DNA of 50,487 nucleotides from Aerococcus sp. UBA6277 (GTDB taxonomy: Bacteria > Bacillota > Bacilli > Lactobacillales > Aerococcaceae): the NCBI RefSeq assembly GCF_002440555.1, contig NZ_DJUR01000043.1, positions 121,318 through 171,804 of the forward strand, given 5' to 3'. The notes under the pieces were generated by a model. That model was not told where the DNA came from and ran no database searches. It saw nothing but the letters and a program-made list of their open reading frames with translations. Of the stretch, positions 35,745 to 43,663 are shown in pieces (the first letter of the stretch is position 1; each line of letters opens with the position of its first letter). The translations under genes were made by a program, and so were the position numbers.

Positions 35745-37010
35745 TTACGCGCCTTCGATAGTAACTAAGAAGTATTTTTTCTTACCGCGACGAACGACGA
35801 TGTATTTGCCTTCGATGGCGTCTGCTGCTGAGATTTCGTAGTCGACGTCTTGTAGGCGTTGACCGTTGATGTAGATGGCACCATTGTTGATGTCTTCACG
35901 TGATTGACGCCGTGATCCTTCGATGCCTGCGTCTACTAACCAAACCGCTAAATTGTTGCCTTCTTTAGGCATTGTTGATCCTGGCATGTTACCGAAACCT
36001 TGTTCAATTTGTTTGGCTGATAGGTCTTGGATATTGCCTGAGAATAAGGCTTCTGTGATGGTTTGGGCATCTTGTAAGCCTGTTTGACCGTGAACAAAAG
36101 TAGTCATTTCTTCTGCTAAACGACGTTGTGCTTCACGTTTTTCTGGTTGAGTGGCTACTTTTTCTTCTAGGGCATCGATTTCTTCTTTGCTTAAGAAGGT
36201 AAAGTATTTCAAGTATTTCACGACGTCAGCATCGTTTTGGTTTAACCAGAATTGGTAGAATTCGTATGGAGACGTCTTTTCTGGGTCTAGCCAAATCGCA
36301 CCACCGGCTGTTTTACCGAATTTAGTGCCATCCGATTTCAACATTAATGGAATAGTTAATCCAAAGGCCTCTGCGTCTGCTCCAGCTTCTTTACGGATTA
36401 ATTCTAAACCTGATGTGATGTTCCCCCATTGATCTGCCCCACCGATTTGTAGACGAACGTCCTCGTTTTCAAAAAGGTGTAAGAAGTCCATTGATTGAAG
36501 GATTTGGTATGAGAATTCTGTAAATGAAATCCCTGTTTCTAAACGTGAAGCAACGATGTCTTTTTTTATCATGGTATTCACATTGAAACGTTTCCCAATA
36601 TTACGTAAGAAATCAAGTAAAGTCAGGTTTTTGGTCCAGTCGTAGTTGTTGACCATACGGAAGTCGGCATCCTTTTCTTTTAGGAATAAGTTTTCCATTT
36701 GGCCAGCTAATTTGCGGGCGTTATCTTCTACTTGTTCCATAGTTTGTAGGTTACGTTCTTCCGATTTACCTGATGGGTCACCGATTGAACCAGTTGCCCC
36801 ACCGATTAAGATAACTGGACGGTGTCCTGCTAATTGGAATCGTTTAAGGACCATAAATGGAATTAAGTGACCGATATGTAGTGAGTCACCAGTTGGGTCA
36901 ACACCGCAGTATAGGCTGATTTTGTTGTCTTTGATGTAGGCTTTTAGACCGTCTTCGTCTGTTTGCTGGTTGATGGCGCCACGCCATTCTAATTCTTCAA
37001 TAATGTTCAT
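35745..37010 (-). CDS. tyrS: Tyrosyl-tRNA synthetase
   Basis: Class I synthetase that charges tRNA-Tyr. The 421-residue protein shows the tyrosine-site LYCGVDPTGDSLHIGHL with HIGH, the GGATGSIGDPSGKSEER loop, the QIGGADQWGN motif and KMSKS as KFGKT. A C-terminal S4 RNA-binding domain begins near residue 350 (RREDINNGAIYINGQR). The length is normal for TyrS of Bacillota. Expression is controlled by a T-box leader ending ~28 nt before the start codon, so it should rise when uncharged tRNA-Tyr accumulates. Confidence 0.97.
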   Translation of the reverse strand: MNIIEELEWRGAINQQTDEDGLKAYIKDNKISLYCGVDPTGDSLHIGHLIPFMVLKRFQLAGHRPVILIGGATGSIGDPSGKSEERNLQTMEQVEDNARKLAGQMENLFLKEKDADFRMVNNYDWTKNLTLLDFLRNIGKRFNVNTMIKKDIVASRLETGISFTEFSYQILQSMDFLHLFENEDVRLQIGGADQWGNITSGLELIRKEAGADAEAFGLTIPLMLKSDGTKFGKTAGGAIWLDPEKTSPYEFYQFWLNQNDADVVKYLKYFTFLSKEEIDALEEKVATQPEKREAQRRLAEEMTTFVHGQTGLQDAQTITEALFSGNIQDLSAKQIEQGFGNMPGSTMPKEGNNLAVWLVDAGIEGSRRQSREDINNGAIYINGQRLQDVDYEISAADAIEGKYIVVRRGKKKYFLVTIEGA

Positions 37011-37037
37011 ATTTTTCGCTCCTTTTCCCTTTTATAT

Positions 37038-37332
37038 AAAAAAAAGCCCCTGCCCTAAGCTCTTCCAATTGGAAAAGCCTAGACAGGGACGATCAATTAC
37101 CGTGTTACCACCCAAATTGCTATAAACTTCTAGTTTATAACCTCTCTTTGTGCGTTATCGGGCACAAGCCGGCGGAATTTATTTTGCTATGTGTAATTCA
37201 CTATCAATCCTTGACTAGTTTTCACCCACCACTAGTTCGCTAATGTCCAGATTCATCGCTACTCCATCAATTGACTTGATGCCATAGTGCATTCCTTGCA
37301 CAAGATTATTTGCGTGTGAAACTTTCGCTTCT
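37038..37332 (-). promoter_or_regulatory. T-box riboswitch leader of tyrS
   Basis: Read on the minus strand, the conserved T-box GGGTGGTAACACGG lies at 37113-37100. Directly after it a large terminator (37088-37047 stem, T run 37045-37038) pairs CCCTGTC...TTTTCC with GGAAGAG...GCAGGG. Upstream ~200 nt form Stem I and following stems. A UAC (Tyr) triplet in TGAATTACAC at 37195-37193 is a candidate specifier; its place in the specifier loop was not modelled. Confidence 0.88.
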
Positions 37333-37338
37333 CACTGA

Positions 37339-37366
37339 ATTTTATCAAAGTCATTGGATAAGTCAA
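37339..37366 (-). promoter_or_regulatory. Promoter of the tyrS T-box transcript
   Basis: On the minus strand -35 TTGACT (37366-37361) and extended -10 TGA-TAAAAT (-10 at 37344-37339) are 16 bp apart. The 37367-37570 stretch upstream shows no gene or clear element. Confidence 0.65.
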
Positions 37367-37570
37367 GCAGTTTTGCTGTCTTTTTCCAGTAGATCAGGAA
37401 TACGATCTTTACTCTGCTTTTCCATATGTCTAAAGCATAAGCCATGGCTTTCTCATATCTATCATTAACCTATACACGCTCAGTAAACTACTTAAAATAG
37501 GATGTTTCTCAAATTTTACAGAAAAAAATCCGACTATGAATGATACTGATACGCTATTTCTCCTATCCAA

Positions 37571-37783
37571 CTACCATTCTTCGTGGTTCCATGCTAAGCC
37601 GTCTAATTTGCCTTGGGCTTGTAATAAGCGTTTGTCGGTTTCTGCGATTTCAGCTTTCACTTTTTTTAGTATGGCGATTGTTGCATAGTCTGTTGCCGTT
37701 TCGATGGCTTGGTCAATGATCGCCTCTGTCCATTTCAAGTCATTTTCCATTCCGGTTCTAGTCTCCTTGTTTAATGCGGTCAT
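37571..37783 (-). CDS. Small hypothetical helical protein
   Basis: 70-residue soluble, acidic, Ala-rich and predicted mostly helical protein (DNDLKW-like start, then IIDQAIETATDYATIAILKK). No signal or membrane segment is seen and I do not recognise a family. The ATG at 37783 is chosen because GGGGG lies 8 nt upstream; the longer frame to 37831 overlaps the preceding gene and lacks a site. It starts 13 nt after the NAD(P)H oxidoreductase gene, so it is very likely co-transcribed with it. Confidence 0.65.
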   Translation of the reverse strand: MTALNKETRTGMENDLKWTEAIIDQAIETATDYATIAILKKVKAEIAETDKRLLQAQGKLDGLAWNHEEW

Positions 37784-37796
37784 ATGATGTGCCCCC

Positions 37797-38477
37797 TTAA
37801 CGCCAACTTGTTTTAGGTAGTTGCGCTTCAATGTCGCCTAGATTGTCCATTTCATCTGCCCATTCTTCAGCAACCAGATTTAGTTGCGCTTGTAATGGTT
37901 GGTCAAAATCGCCTGCAATGTCTTTTAATTGGGCGATCAACCAAGCGTTTCGCTCAGCAAATTTTGCCTGGGTTGGCAGTTCTAGGTATTGTCTAAAACG
38001 GACTAAGTTGTCTTGCTGGATATGTTCTGGTTGGTAGGAGTGTTGGGCAAGGACAAATGGTGGTAAGTAATTCAAGCCAATCGCTCGTGCAAAGGATTGG
38101 TAAGGTCGAAGTAACTCTGAAATGGTTACTTGTTCCCGGCCACCTGCTTGATACTGTCTTAAAGGCACACCCACTGAGATGATTACGCCAAATTCTTTAC
38201 CTTTCAAATTTGTACTATAGGTATCTAGAAATTCCTTGTTAAAGACTTCTTGAATAAAGTCCGATACTAAACCGGGTGCTTGATACCAGAATAATGGAAA
38301 TTGAAGCAACCATCTGTCTGATGCTAGGATAGCTTCTTGATACGCTGTCACGTTTGCATCTGTCAATGGTCGTTCAATTTGGATAAAGGGAATGGTATTT
38401 GGTCTTGCTTCATACAGAAATTGGTGGGACGCTGATGTTTCCATTTCTGGATGACCACCAAAGATCACGCTTGCCAT
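37797..38477 (-). CDS. NAD(P)H oxidoreductase, flavodoxin-like fold (MdaB/KefF type)
   Basis: Probable FAD/FMN-dependent quinone or general NAD(P)H oxidoreductase of 226 residues. The family core is visible: SDRWLLQFPLFWYQAPGLV (residues ~52-70), the substrate-pocket FNKEFLDTYSTN, the conserved ISVGVPLRQYQAGG and a late LPPFVLAQH. The usual N-terminal VLVGHP is changed to VIFGGHPEMETSASH. It precedes the small 70-residue gene and stands apart from metabolic partners, so the physiological acceptor is unknown. Confidence 0.85.
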   Translation of the reverse strand: MASVIFGGHPEMETSASHQFLYEARPNTIPFIQIERPLTDANVTAYQEAILASDRWLLQFPLFWYQAPGLVSDFIQEVFNKEFLDTYSTNLKGKEFGVIISVGVPLRQYQAGGREQVTISELLRPYQSFARAIGLNYLPPFVLAQHSYQPEHIQQDNLVRFRQYLELPTQAKFAERNAWLIAQLKDIAGDFDQPLQAQLNLVAEEWADEMDNLGDIEAQLPKTSWR

Positions 38478-38551
38478 TGATTCGCCTACTTTCTCATTTA
38501 TACTTTATCATGCACTTCTTGTCATTTTATCACAAGTCTATTCTACATAAG

Positions 38552-38579
38552 AAAAGCAGCCTAACCAAGTAGACTGCTT
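38552..38579 (-). terminator. Intrinsic terminator after the AbgT gene
   Basis: On the minus strand AAGCAGTCTA pairs with TAGGCTGCTT (G-U allowed), followed by TTCTT. Confidence 0.7.
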
Positions 38580-38602
38580 GCAAAATTTATATTGAACGAT
38601 TT

Positions 38603-40138
38603 TTATAATAAAACTGGTGAATTCGGCCCAACTGGGATGCCTATTAGGTACCAGATGACTGCCATAATAATCCACACAAGACCGATAGCTACTGAGTAAG
38701 GTAATACGTTAGACATTAAAGTTCCTAAACCAGAACGTTTGTCGTATTTATATAATACGGCTAGAACCACCGGAATGTAAGCTTGCATTGGTGTTAACGG
38801 GTTAATAATCCCATCACCAATACGGTAAAGCATTTGCGTGAATGATGGGTGGTAACCTAACAGCATGAACATTGGGACAAAGATTGGTGCCAGGATTGCC
38901 CATTTTGCCGAAGCTGAACCAATGAAGAAGTCAACGAACATTGATAATAAAATGAATCCGATGATTAAGGCGATACCATTGGTGCTTTCTAGTAACCCTG
39001 CTCCTGAAATCGCAATGACTGTCCCCATGTTAGACCATGAGAAGTATGCCATCATTTGACTTGAGAAGAAGATGATTACGATGAAGCTTCCCATATCAGC
39101 CATTGATGTAGATAACATCCGAGATAAGTCGTGTGAGTCTTTGACTTGACCGGTCATCTTACCGTACACGAAACCTGGGACAAAGAACATAATTGTCATC
39201 AAGACAGTGATCCCGTCCATAAATGGCGAATCAGAAATTAATGAGCCTGTTTCAGCGTTTGCTAAGAATGAATTTGGTATTAAGGCTAAAACTGCAACAA
39301 TAGCGATTGTCGCTAGTAATGACCAGTTTGCATATTTGACTGCTTTGATTTCTTGGTCTGATAATGAGCCACCTTTGTGAACTGCTGGTAATTTCTCGTC
39401 GGCAAATTCAGGTTGGTACTCACCCATTTGTGGTAATGAAATTTTAGTCAGTACCAAGTAAATAACTGGTACTAATACAAATGTTGAAACAAAGATGAAA
39501 TAGTAGTTCATCGCAACGTTTAGTTCAATGTCTGGCAAAATAGTCTGTGCTGCTGATTCTGTAAAGGGGAATACTAAGGCATCAGACATCCCCAACATCA
39601 CGTTGGCCGCAAAGGCCGCAAGTGATGATACATAACCTAGCACTGCACCGGCCATTGGGTTTAAACCAATTTTCAAGAAAGTTAAGGCTACTAACGGTGG
39701 CAATACGATTGGACCAGCGTCCCCAGCGATGTTGGCAATTACCCCTGCAAAAATGATGATCAGTAAGATATATCGCTTGGGCGCTTTTTCCACTACGTTA
39801 GTTAAAACGGCTTCAAAGTAACCTGATTTCTCAGCCATACCAACACCAAGCATAATAACTAATACGGCTGACAAGGCTGGGAATCCAGCAAAGTTGGCCC
39901 CTGCTTCTGATATCATGCGGGCAAAGTATTCACCAGTTAACAAGTTATTTACTGCAACCTCTGAATTATCTATAGGATTGACAACCGAGACCCCTAACAT
40001 ACTCATTACCCATGACGCTAGAATGACTAGAATACTCAGGTAAATGAAAATCATAATTGGTGAAGGCATTTTGTTCCCTACACGCTCAATTCCGTTAAGA
40101 ATACGGAGCAACCGTGTTTCTTGTTGTTTTTCTTCCAC
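38603..40138 (-). CDS. AbgT-family transporter (p-aminobenzoyl-glutamate type)
   Basis: 511-residue membrane transporter with about 11-13 segments. Family stretches are visible: NKMPSPIMIFIYLSILVIL near the start (~22-40), AGDAGPIVLPPLVAL, and the paired SASAKWAILAPIFVPMFMLLG with ITPMQAY-like NPLTPMQAYIPVVL. AbgT of E. coli imports p-aminobenzoyl-glutamate, a folate breakdown product; other members export sulfonamides. The direction and substrate here are not known. The start is GTG with a weak purine-rich site, and a good promoter lies ~60 nt upstream. No abgAB hydrolase genes are present, but a cyclodeaminase-like gene lies next upstream. Confidence 0.9.
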   Translation of the reverse strand: MEEKQQETRLLRILNGIERVGNKMPSPIMIFIYLSILVILASWVMSMLGVSVVNPIDNSEVAVNNLLTGEYFARMISEAGANFAGFPALSAVLVIMLGVGMAEKSGYFEAVLTNVVEKAPKRYILLIIIFAGVIANIAGDAGPIVLPPLVALTFLKIGLNPMAGAVLGYVSSLAAFAANVMLGMSDALVFPFTESAAQTILPDIELNVAMNYYFIFVSTFVLVPVIYLVLTKISLPQMGEYQPEFADEKLPAVHKGGSLSDQEIKAVKYANWSLLATIAIVAVLALIPNSFLANAETGSLISDSPFMDGITVLMTIMFFVPGFVYGKMTGQVKDSHDLSRMLSTSMADMGSFIVIIFFSSQMMAYFSWSNMGTVIAISGAGLLESTNGIALIIGFILLSMFVDFFIGSASAKWAILAPIFVPMFMLLGYHPSFTQMLYRIGDGIINPLTPMQAYIPVVLAVLYKYDKRSGLGTLMSNVLPYSVAIGLVWIIMAVIWYLIGIPVGPNSPVLL

Positions 40139-40195
40139 TTATTTCATCTCTTTTCTTATTGTAATTCTTGCCTAGCTTTTCACTGTTCTTTTTAA

Positions 40196-40224
40196 ATTAT
40201 AAAGATTTGATTAAAATTCTTCAA
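40196..40224 (-). promoter_or_regulatory. Promoter of the AbgT gene
   Basis: On the minus strand -35 TTGAAG (40224-40219) and a perfect -10 TATAAT (40201-40196) are 17 bp apart. Confidence 0.7.
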
Positions 40225-40278
40225 GTGTTTGTTAATTTTTAACCTTTTCTTGGAAGGTAATCTCCATTTTCCCAAATA

Positions 40279-40313
40279 AAATAGACCCATATCACCTTTA
40301 TATGGATCTATTT
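40279..40313 (-). terminator. Terminator-like hairpin before the AbgT promoter
   Basis: AAATAGATCCATAT pairs with ATATGGGTCTATTT (14 bp, one G-U, loop of 7) on the minus strand, followed by TTATTT. It would end the transcript that carries the cyclodeaminase gene and the short ORF at 40345-40425. Confidence 0.6.
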
Positions 40314-40344
40314 GTTAGATTTATTGACGGCTAAATACCGTTTT

Positions 40345-40425
40345 TTAGTATAAGTACCTTGTACTTGTTTCAATCCTACCGTATTGATGTATGGATCTTA
40401 ATGATTTGCAATTATTTCTATTCAT
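40345..40425 (-). CDS. Possible 26-residue peptide gene
   Basis: ATG with AAAGAGG 8 nt upstream opens a short frame ending at TAA. The peptide is basic and polar (MNRNNCKSLRSIHQYGRIE..., last residues TRYLY), with one Cys and no membrane segment. It lies in the 356-base gap between the cyclodeaminase and AbgT genes and is followed by a terminator-like hairpin. It may be a leader peptide, an expressed small protein, or chance. The ideal ribosome site is the main support. Confidence 0.3.
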   Translation of the reverse strand: MNRNNCKSLRSIHQYGRIETSTRYLY

Positions 40426-40494
40426 AATACTCGCCTCTTTCCATTATTGGATTTGTATTTCCTGTGAAAGAGGTGTTTGTAAATTATAGAACTT

Positions 40495-41100
40495 TTAGCG
40501 GTTAGCTACGGTTTCTGTGATTGTTTGAATTGCGGCTTCACTTCTTTGAATCAAGTCTTTTCCTTTGGCACCCAATGTTGCTTGTAGGTTTTCGTCCTTT
40601 AATAATAAGACGTTTTCTTCAACATTTTCGTTAGCTGCTTGGATAGCCGTTTTCAGCATAGTTGTCCCAACGGTAACATCGGCCATGACTGACTTGCGTC
40701 CTAGGCTTGCGACTTGAGTCATGATTTCTAAGGCTTCTGTTGCGTGGTCCATGATTTCCAATGGCACTTCTGTGGCAATTTTTAAGCCCGCTTGAATCGC
40801 TTGTACGCGTTCAGCCTTTTCTTGGTCAGTAGCTTTTGGCAATTTGAATGCACCGAATAGTTGGTTTGATGCTTCTTCATCCCCTTGCACCAAAGCGAAC
40901 AGTGCTTCTTGATGGCTAGTCATTTGATTGACTAGACCCGCCAACAAATTAATATCCGCCCCTTTTTGCTTTTCAATAGTAATATTTAGGACCATGTTAC
41001 CTAAGGCAGCGCCCATTGTGCCGGCGTATGCTGCTGCTGACCCGCCCCCTGGTGCTGATTGGCTTGAGGCTAATGCTTCGATATAAGTATACATTTCCAT
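40495..41100 (-). CDS. Cyclodeaminase/cyclohydrolase family protein (FTCD C-terminal type)
   Basis: 201-residue helical protein of the formiminotransferase-cyclodeaminase C-terminal family. The marker SAPGGGSAAAYAGTMGAALGNMV lies near residue 15, split around the glycine-rich folate-binding loop. A late SVMADVTVGTTMLKTAIQAA matches the family's second region. (The first spans residues ~15-37.) In histidine degradation the reaction turns formimino-THF into methenyl-THF; no hut genes are here, so the substrate is uncertain. The ATG follows AAAGGGAG. The neighbour AbgT transporter also has a folate link. Confidence 0.85.
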   Translation of the reverse strand: MEMYTYIEALASSQSAPGGGSAAAYAGTMGAALGNMVLNITIEKQKGADINLLAGLVNQMTSHQEALFALVQGDEEASNQLFGAFKLPKATDQEKAERVQAIQAGLKIATEVPLEIMDHATEALEIMTQVASLGRKSVMADVTVGTTMLKTAIQAANENVEENVLLLKDENLQATLGAKGKDLIQRSEAAIQTITETVANR

Positions 41101-41167
41101 GATATTTTCTCCCTTTTAATCATTTTTTGAGTGATGTTTGAATAATTTCTTCTATTATAGAATAGTG

Positions 41168-41860
41168 TTAAAACAAGTTGAATAGTGGAATTAAAACGAT
41201 TGGTACAAACATGGATGGTGCGATGTTCATGACCTTAATGTCAGTAATTTGTAAGAGATTGAATCCTAAGCCCATAATAATGAGGGACCCTACTGCACCG
41301 ATTTCTGAGGTTACGACGTCTCCTAATAAGGGCGCGATGGATGCGGATAGTAGCGATAAGGCTGCTTCATAAATAAATAATGGGATAGCGGCAAAGGCTG
41401 ACCCAATCCCAAGTGTTGAAGACAAGACAAAGACGAACACAAAGTCTAAGATAGATTTGGCGTACATGGTGTTGTGGTCTAGAAATAAACCAGACTGCAG
41501 GGACCCAATGATGGCCATTGCGCCGACTACAACGAATAAAGTGGCCGATACAAAGGCCTCTTGAAAGGTAGATTCACCTTCGTCAGCTACTCTTTCTTGG
41601 AGTTTTAAGGCAAAATGATTAAATTTCCCGTCGAAGTCAACTGTTTCACCGATTAAGGTCCCAATCACTAAGGACAGCACCATGACGATTAGATTGTCTG
41701 TTTCAAGGGCACCTTGGATACCAATAAATATAACGACCAACGCGACAGCTGTCATTATGCCTTTTCGTGTGTTATTTTTTAAGAGGTGACCGAATGTCGT
41801 CCCTACACCTGCCCCAAATATTACACTAATTGCGTTCACAATTGCCCCCAATATGACCAT
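41168..41860 (-). CDS. DUF554 membrane protein (YdfK/YqgA-like)
   Basis: 230-residue polytopic protein with six or seven hydrophobic segments. It begins VILGAIVNAISVIFGAGVGT, has the family's LVIGTLIGETVDFDG loop and ends with GLGFNLLQITDIKVMNIAPS. (All within one 230-residue chain.) The function is unknown. The ATG has AGAGGAG upstream. It is divergent from glnA, and the two GlnR boxes in the shared 209-base gap could affect both. It may be co-transcribed with the cyclodeaminase gene 67 nt downstream. Confidence 0.88.
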   Translation of the reverse strand: MVILGAIVNAISVIFGAGVGTTFGHLLKNNTRKGIMTAVALVVIFIGIQGALETDNLIVMVLSLVIGTLIGETVDFDGKFNHFALKLQERVADEGESTFQEAFVSATLFVVVGAMAIIGSLQSGLFLDHNTMYAKSILDFVFVFVLSSTLGIGSAFAAIPLFIYEAALSLLSASIAPLLGDVVTSEIGAVGSLIIMGLGFNLLQITDIKVMNIAPSMFVPIVLIPLFNLF

Positions 41861-41923
41861 GTCCTAACTCCTCTTATCTTCGTTTTCTTTTGAATTTGAT
41901 TATAACAAATAATGAGAATTTTA

Positions 41924-41978
41924 TGTGGAAATTGTTAACATTTTGTTAAACCCGGTTTTCATGTGATATTTTATGACA
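41924..41978 (+). promoter_or_regulatory. Two GlnR/TnrA-type boxes upstream of glnA
   Basis: TGTGA-N7-TGACA at 41962-41978 matches the TGTNA-N7-TNACA consensus exactly. A second site TGTGG-N7-TAACA at 41924-41940 has one mismatch. Their centres are 38 bp apart, upstream of and near the -35. GlnR with glutamine excess would repress. Confidence 0.8.
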
Positions 41979-41996
41979 CAAAACGTCAATTTGCCC

Positions 41997-42025
41997 TTGC
42001 ATTCTATTAAAAATACATTCATAAT
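41997..42025 (+). promoter_or_regulatory. Promoter of glnA
   Basis: -35 TTGCAT (41997-42002) and -10 CATAAT (42020-42025) are 17 bp apart. An alternative pair TTGCCC/TACATT at 41991-42019 also has 17-bp spacing. Confidence 0.5.
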
Positions 42026-42069
42026 AAAAAAGTAGTTAAATTTAGGACGACAAAAAAGGAGCAATTTTT

Positions 42070-43404
42070 ATGCGAACATGGACTAGAGAAGCAATTTTTG
42101 AAGACGTAAAAGAGAAAAATGTACATTTTATTCGTTTAGCATTTTCAGATGTTAACGGAATTTTGAAAAATGTTGAAATCCCTGTTTCACAGCTAGACAA
42201 AGCTTTAGATAACGAAATGGCCTTCGATGGTTCTTCTATTGATGGATTTGTCCGTATCGAAGAAGCTGATATGAAGCTACACCCAGACTTGAATACTTGG
42301 ACTGTTTTCCCTTGGGGTTCTGATGACAGAAAAGTTGCCATCTTGATTTGTGATATTTATACAACTGATGGTGAGCCATTTGCAGGTGATCCTCGTGGTA
42401 ACTTAAAACGTATGGTAGAAAAATTAGATGATTTAGGTTTTTCTGCTTTCAACTTAGGTCCTGAGCCAGAATTCTTCTTGTTCAAACTTGCAGAAGACGG
42501 CAACCCAACGACTCGCGTAAATGATGTTGGCGGTTACTTTGACGTTGCGCCTGTTGATTTAGGTGAAAACTGTCGACGTGAAATCGTATTGGTACTTGAA
42601 GATCTTGGTTTTGAGATAGAAGCTTCTCACCATGAGGTTGCGATTGGCCAACACGAAATCGACTTTAAATACACTGATGTTGTAGATGCTTGCGATAAGA
42701 TTCAATTATTCAAGTTAATCGTTAAAACTGTTGCGCGTAAATACAACTTGCATGCTACTTTCATGCCAAAACCTATTTACGGTATCAATGGTTCTGGTAT
42801 GCACTGTAACATGTCTTTATTCAAAGGAAGCGAAAACGTCTTCTTTGATGCAGATTCTGAAACTCAATTATCTGAAACAGCTATGCAATTTATCGCTGGT
42901 GTCTTAGAACATGCTAAAGCAATCACTGCAGTTGCTAACCCAATTGTAAACTCATACAAGCGTTTAGTTTCAGGCTATGAAGCACCCGTAAACATTGCTT
43001 GGTCTGCACGTAACCGTTCACCACTAATCCGTATCCCAGCAGCTCGCGGGAAATCAACTCGTGTTGAATTACGTTCAGTTGACCCAGCTGCTAACCCTTA
43101 CTTAGCACTTGCAGCTATCTTAGGTGCTGGTCTTAAAGGTATCGAAGACGAAACAGTTGCACCTGCACCAATTTCTCGTAACGTATACAAAATGACTGCT
43201 GATGAATTAGTTAACGGTGGCATTGATAAATTACCTAGCTCTCTATCTCGCGCTTTAGACGAATTAGAAATCGACAACGTTGTACAACATGCTTTAGGTG
43301 CACACATTACTGCAAACTTCATCTCAAGCAAACGTATTGAATGCCAAGAATACTTACACCAAGTAACTGACTGGGAATTGAATACATACTTAGAACAATA
43401 CTAA
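42070..43404 (+). CDS. glnA: Glutamine synthetase type I
   Basis: Makes glutamine from glutamate, ammonia and ATP. The 444-residue protein is the short GSI-alpha form (no adenylylation Tyr insertion), as in other Bacillota. Features are [39 protein letters not shown], the ATP/ammonia region [16 protein letters not shown] and [19 protein letters not shown], cut here at 20 residues. (The last continues to the [12 protein letters not shown] motif.) It starts at ATG behind AAAAGGAG. Unlike most relatives, no glnR gene lies directly upstream. GlnR boxes are present, so the regulator is probably encoded elsewhere. Confidence 0.97.
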   Translation: MRTWTREAIFEDVKEKNVHFIRLAFSDVNGILKNVEIPVSQLDKALDNEMAFDGSSIDGFVRIEEADMKLHPDLNTWTVFPWGSDDRKVAILICDIYTTDGEPFAGDPRGNLKRMVEKLDDLGFSAFNLGPEPEFFLFKLAEDGNPTTRVNDVGGYFDVAPVDLGENCRREIVLVLEDLGFEIEASHHEVAIGQHEIDFKYTDVVDACDKIQLFKLIVKTVARKYNLHATFMPKPIYGINGSGMHCNMSLFKGSENVFFDADSETQLSETAMQFIAGVLEHAKAITAVANPIVNSYKRLVSGYEAPVNIAWSARNRSPLIRIPAARGKSTRVELRSVDPAANPYLALAAILGAGLKGIEDETVAPAPISRNVYKMTADELVNGGIDKLPSSLSRALDELEIDNVVQHALGAHITANFISSKRIECQEYLHQVTDWELNTYLEQY

Positions 43405-43418
43405 TTTAGTTAAAATGG

Positions 43419-43451
43419 ACACGACTTGGCGAAAGCTAGGTCGTGTTTTTT
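43419..43451 (+). terminator. Intrinsic terminator after glnA
   Basis: ACACGACTT (43419-43427) pairs with AGGTCGTGT (43438-43446, one G-U), followed by T5. Confidence 0.8.
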
Positions 43452-43464
43452 ATTGTATACGAAT

Positions 43465-43506
43465 AAAAAAAACACATGACCTAGAAAGGAATCCAGATCA
43501 TGTGTT
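43465..43506 (-). terminator. Intrinsic terminator of a minus-strand transcript
   Basis: On the minus strand AACACATGA (43506-43498) pairs exactly with TCATGTGTT (43479-43471), followed by eight T. It ends either the DUF975 mRNA or a separate small RNA from 43.5-43.66 kb. Confidence 0.8.
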
Positions 43507-43552
43507 AAATTAAGGTTATTCATTCCTTAACAGTTTGTGTCGCACCCTAGTC

Positions 43553-43658
43553 GGGTTCACTTTGGCAGTCAGGTCTCCACTTCAGACTAGTTTGCACCAC
43601 CCGGTGTGTGTCACGTTACTAGTCTTCCAGTGCTACCTAAACGCCAAAGCTCGCACCC
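43553..43658 (-). ncRNA. Candidate structured RNA or MITE-like element (long irregular hairpin)
   Basis: On the minus strand the region folds as one rod. Paired blocks in order are GGGT/ACCC, CTTTGGC/GCCAAAG, AGGT/ACCT, CACT/AGTG, GACTAGT/ACTAGTC and an apical CACC-GGGT-GGTG. They are separated by small internal loops. A second small hairpin (TTAAGG/CCTTAA, 43511-43531) and a strong terminator follow, giving a possible RNA of ~195 nt ending near 43465. The element is flanked by a 9-bp direct repeat AGGGTGCGA (minus strand, 43659-43651 and 43549-43541). It does not match the tmRNA, RNase P, SRP or T-box cores I know. Either a trans-acting RNA or a small mobile repeat fits. Confidence 0.4.
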
Positions 43659-43663
43659 TCTTT

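Noticed and set aside
43553..43658. SRP RNA, tmRNA or RNase P RNA
   Set aside because: The conserved SRP apical motif, tmRNA tag frame and RNase P P4 sequences are not present.
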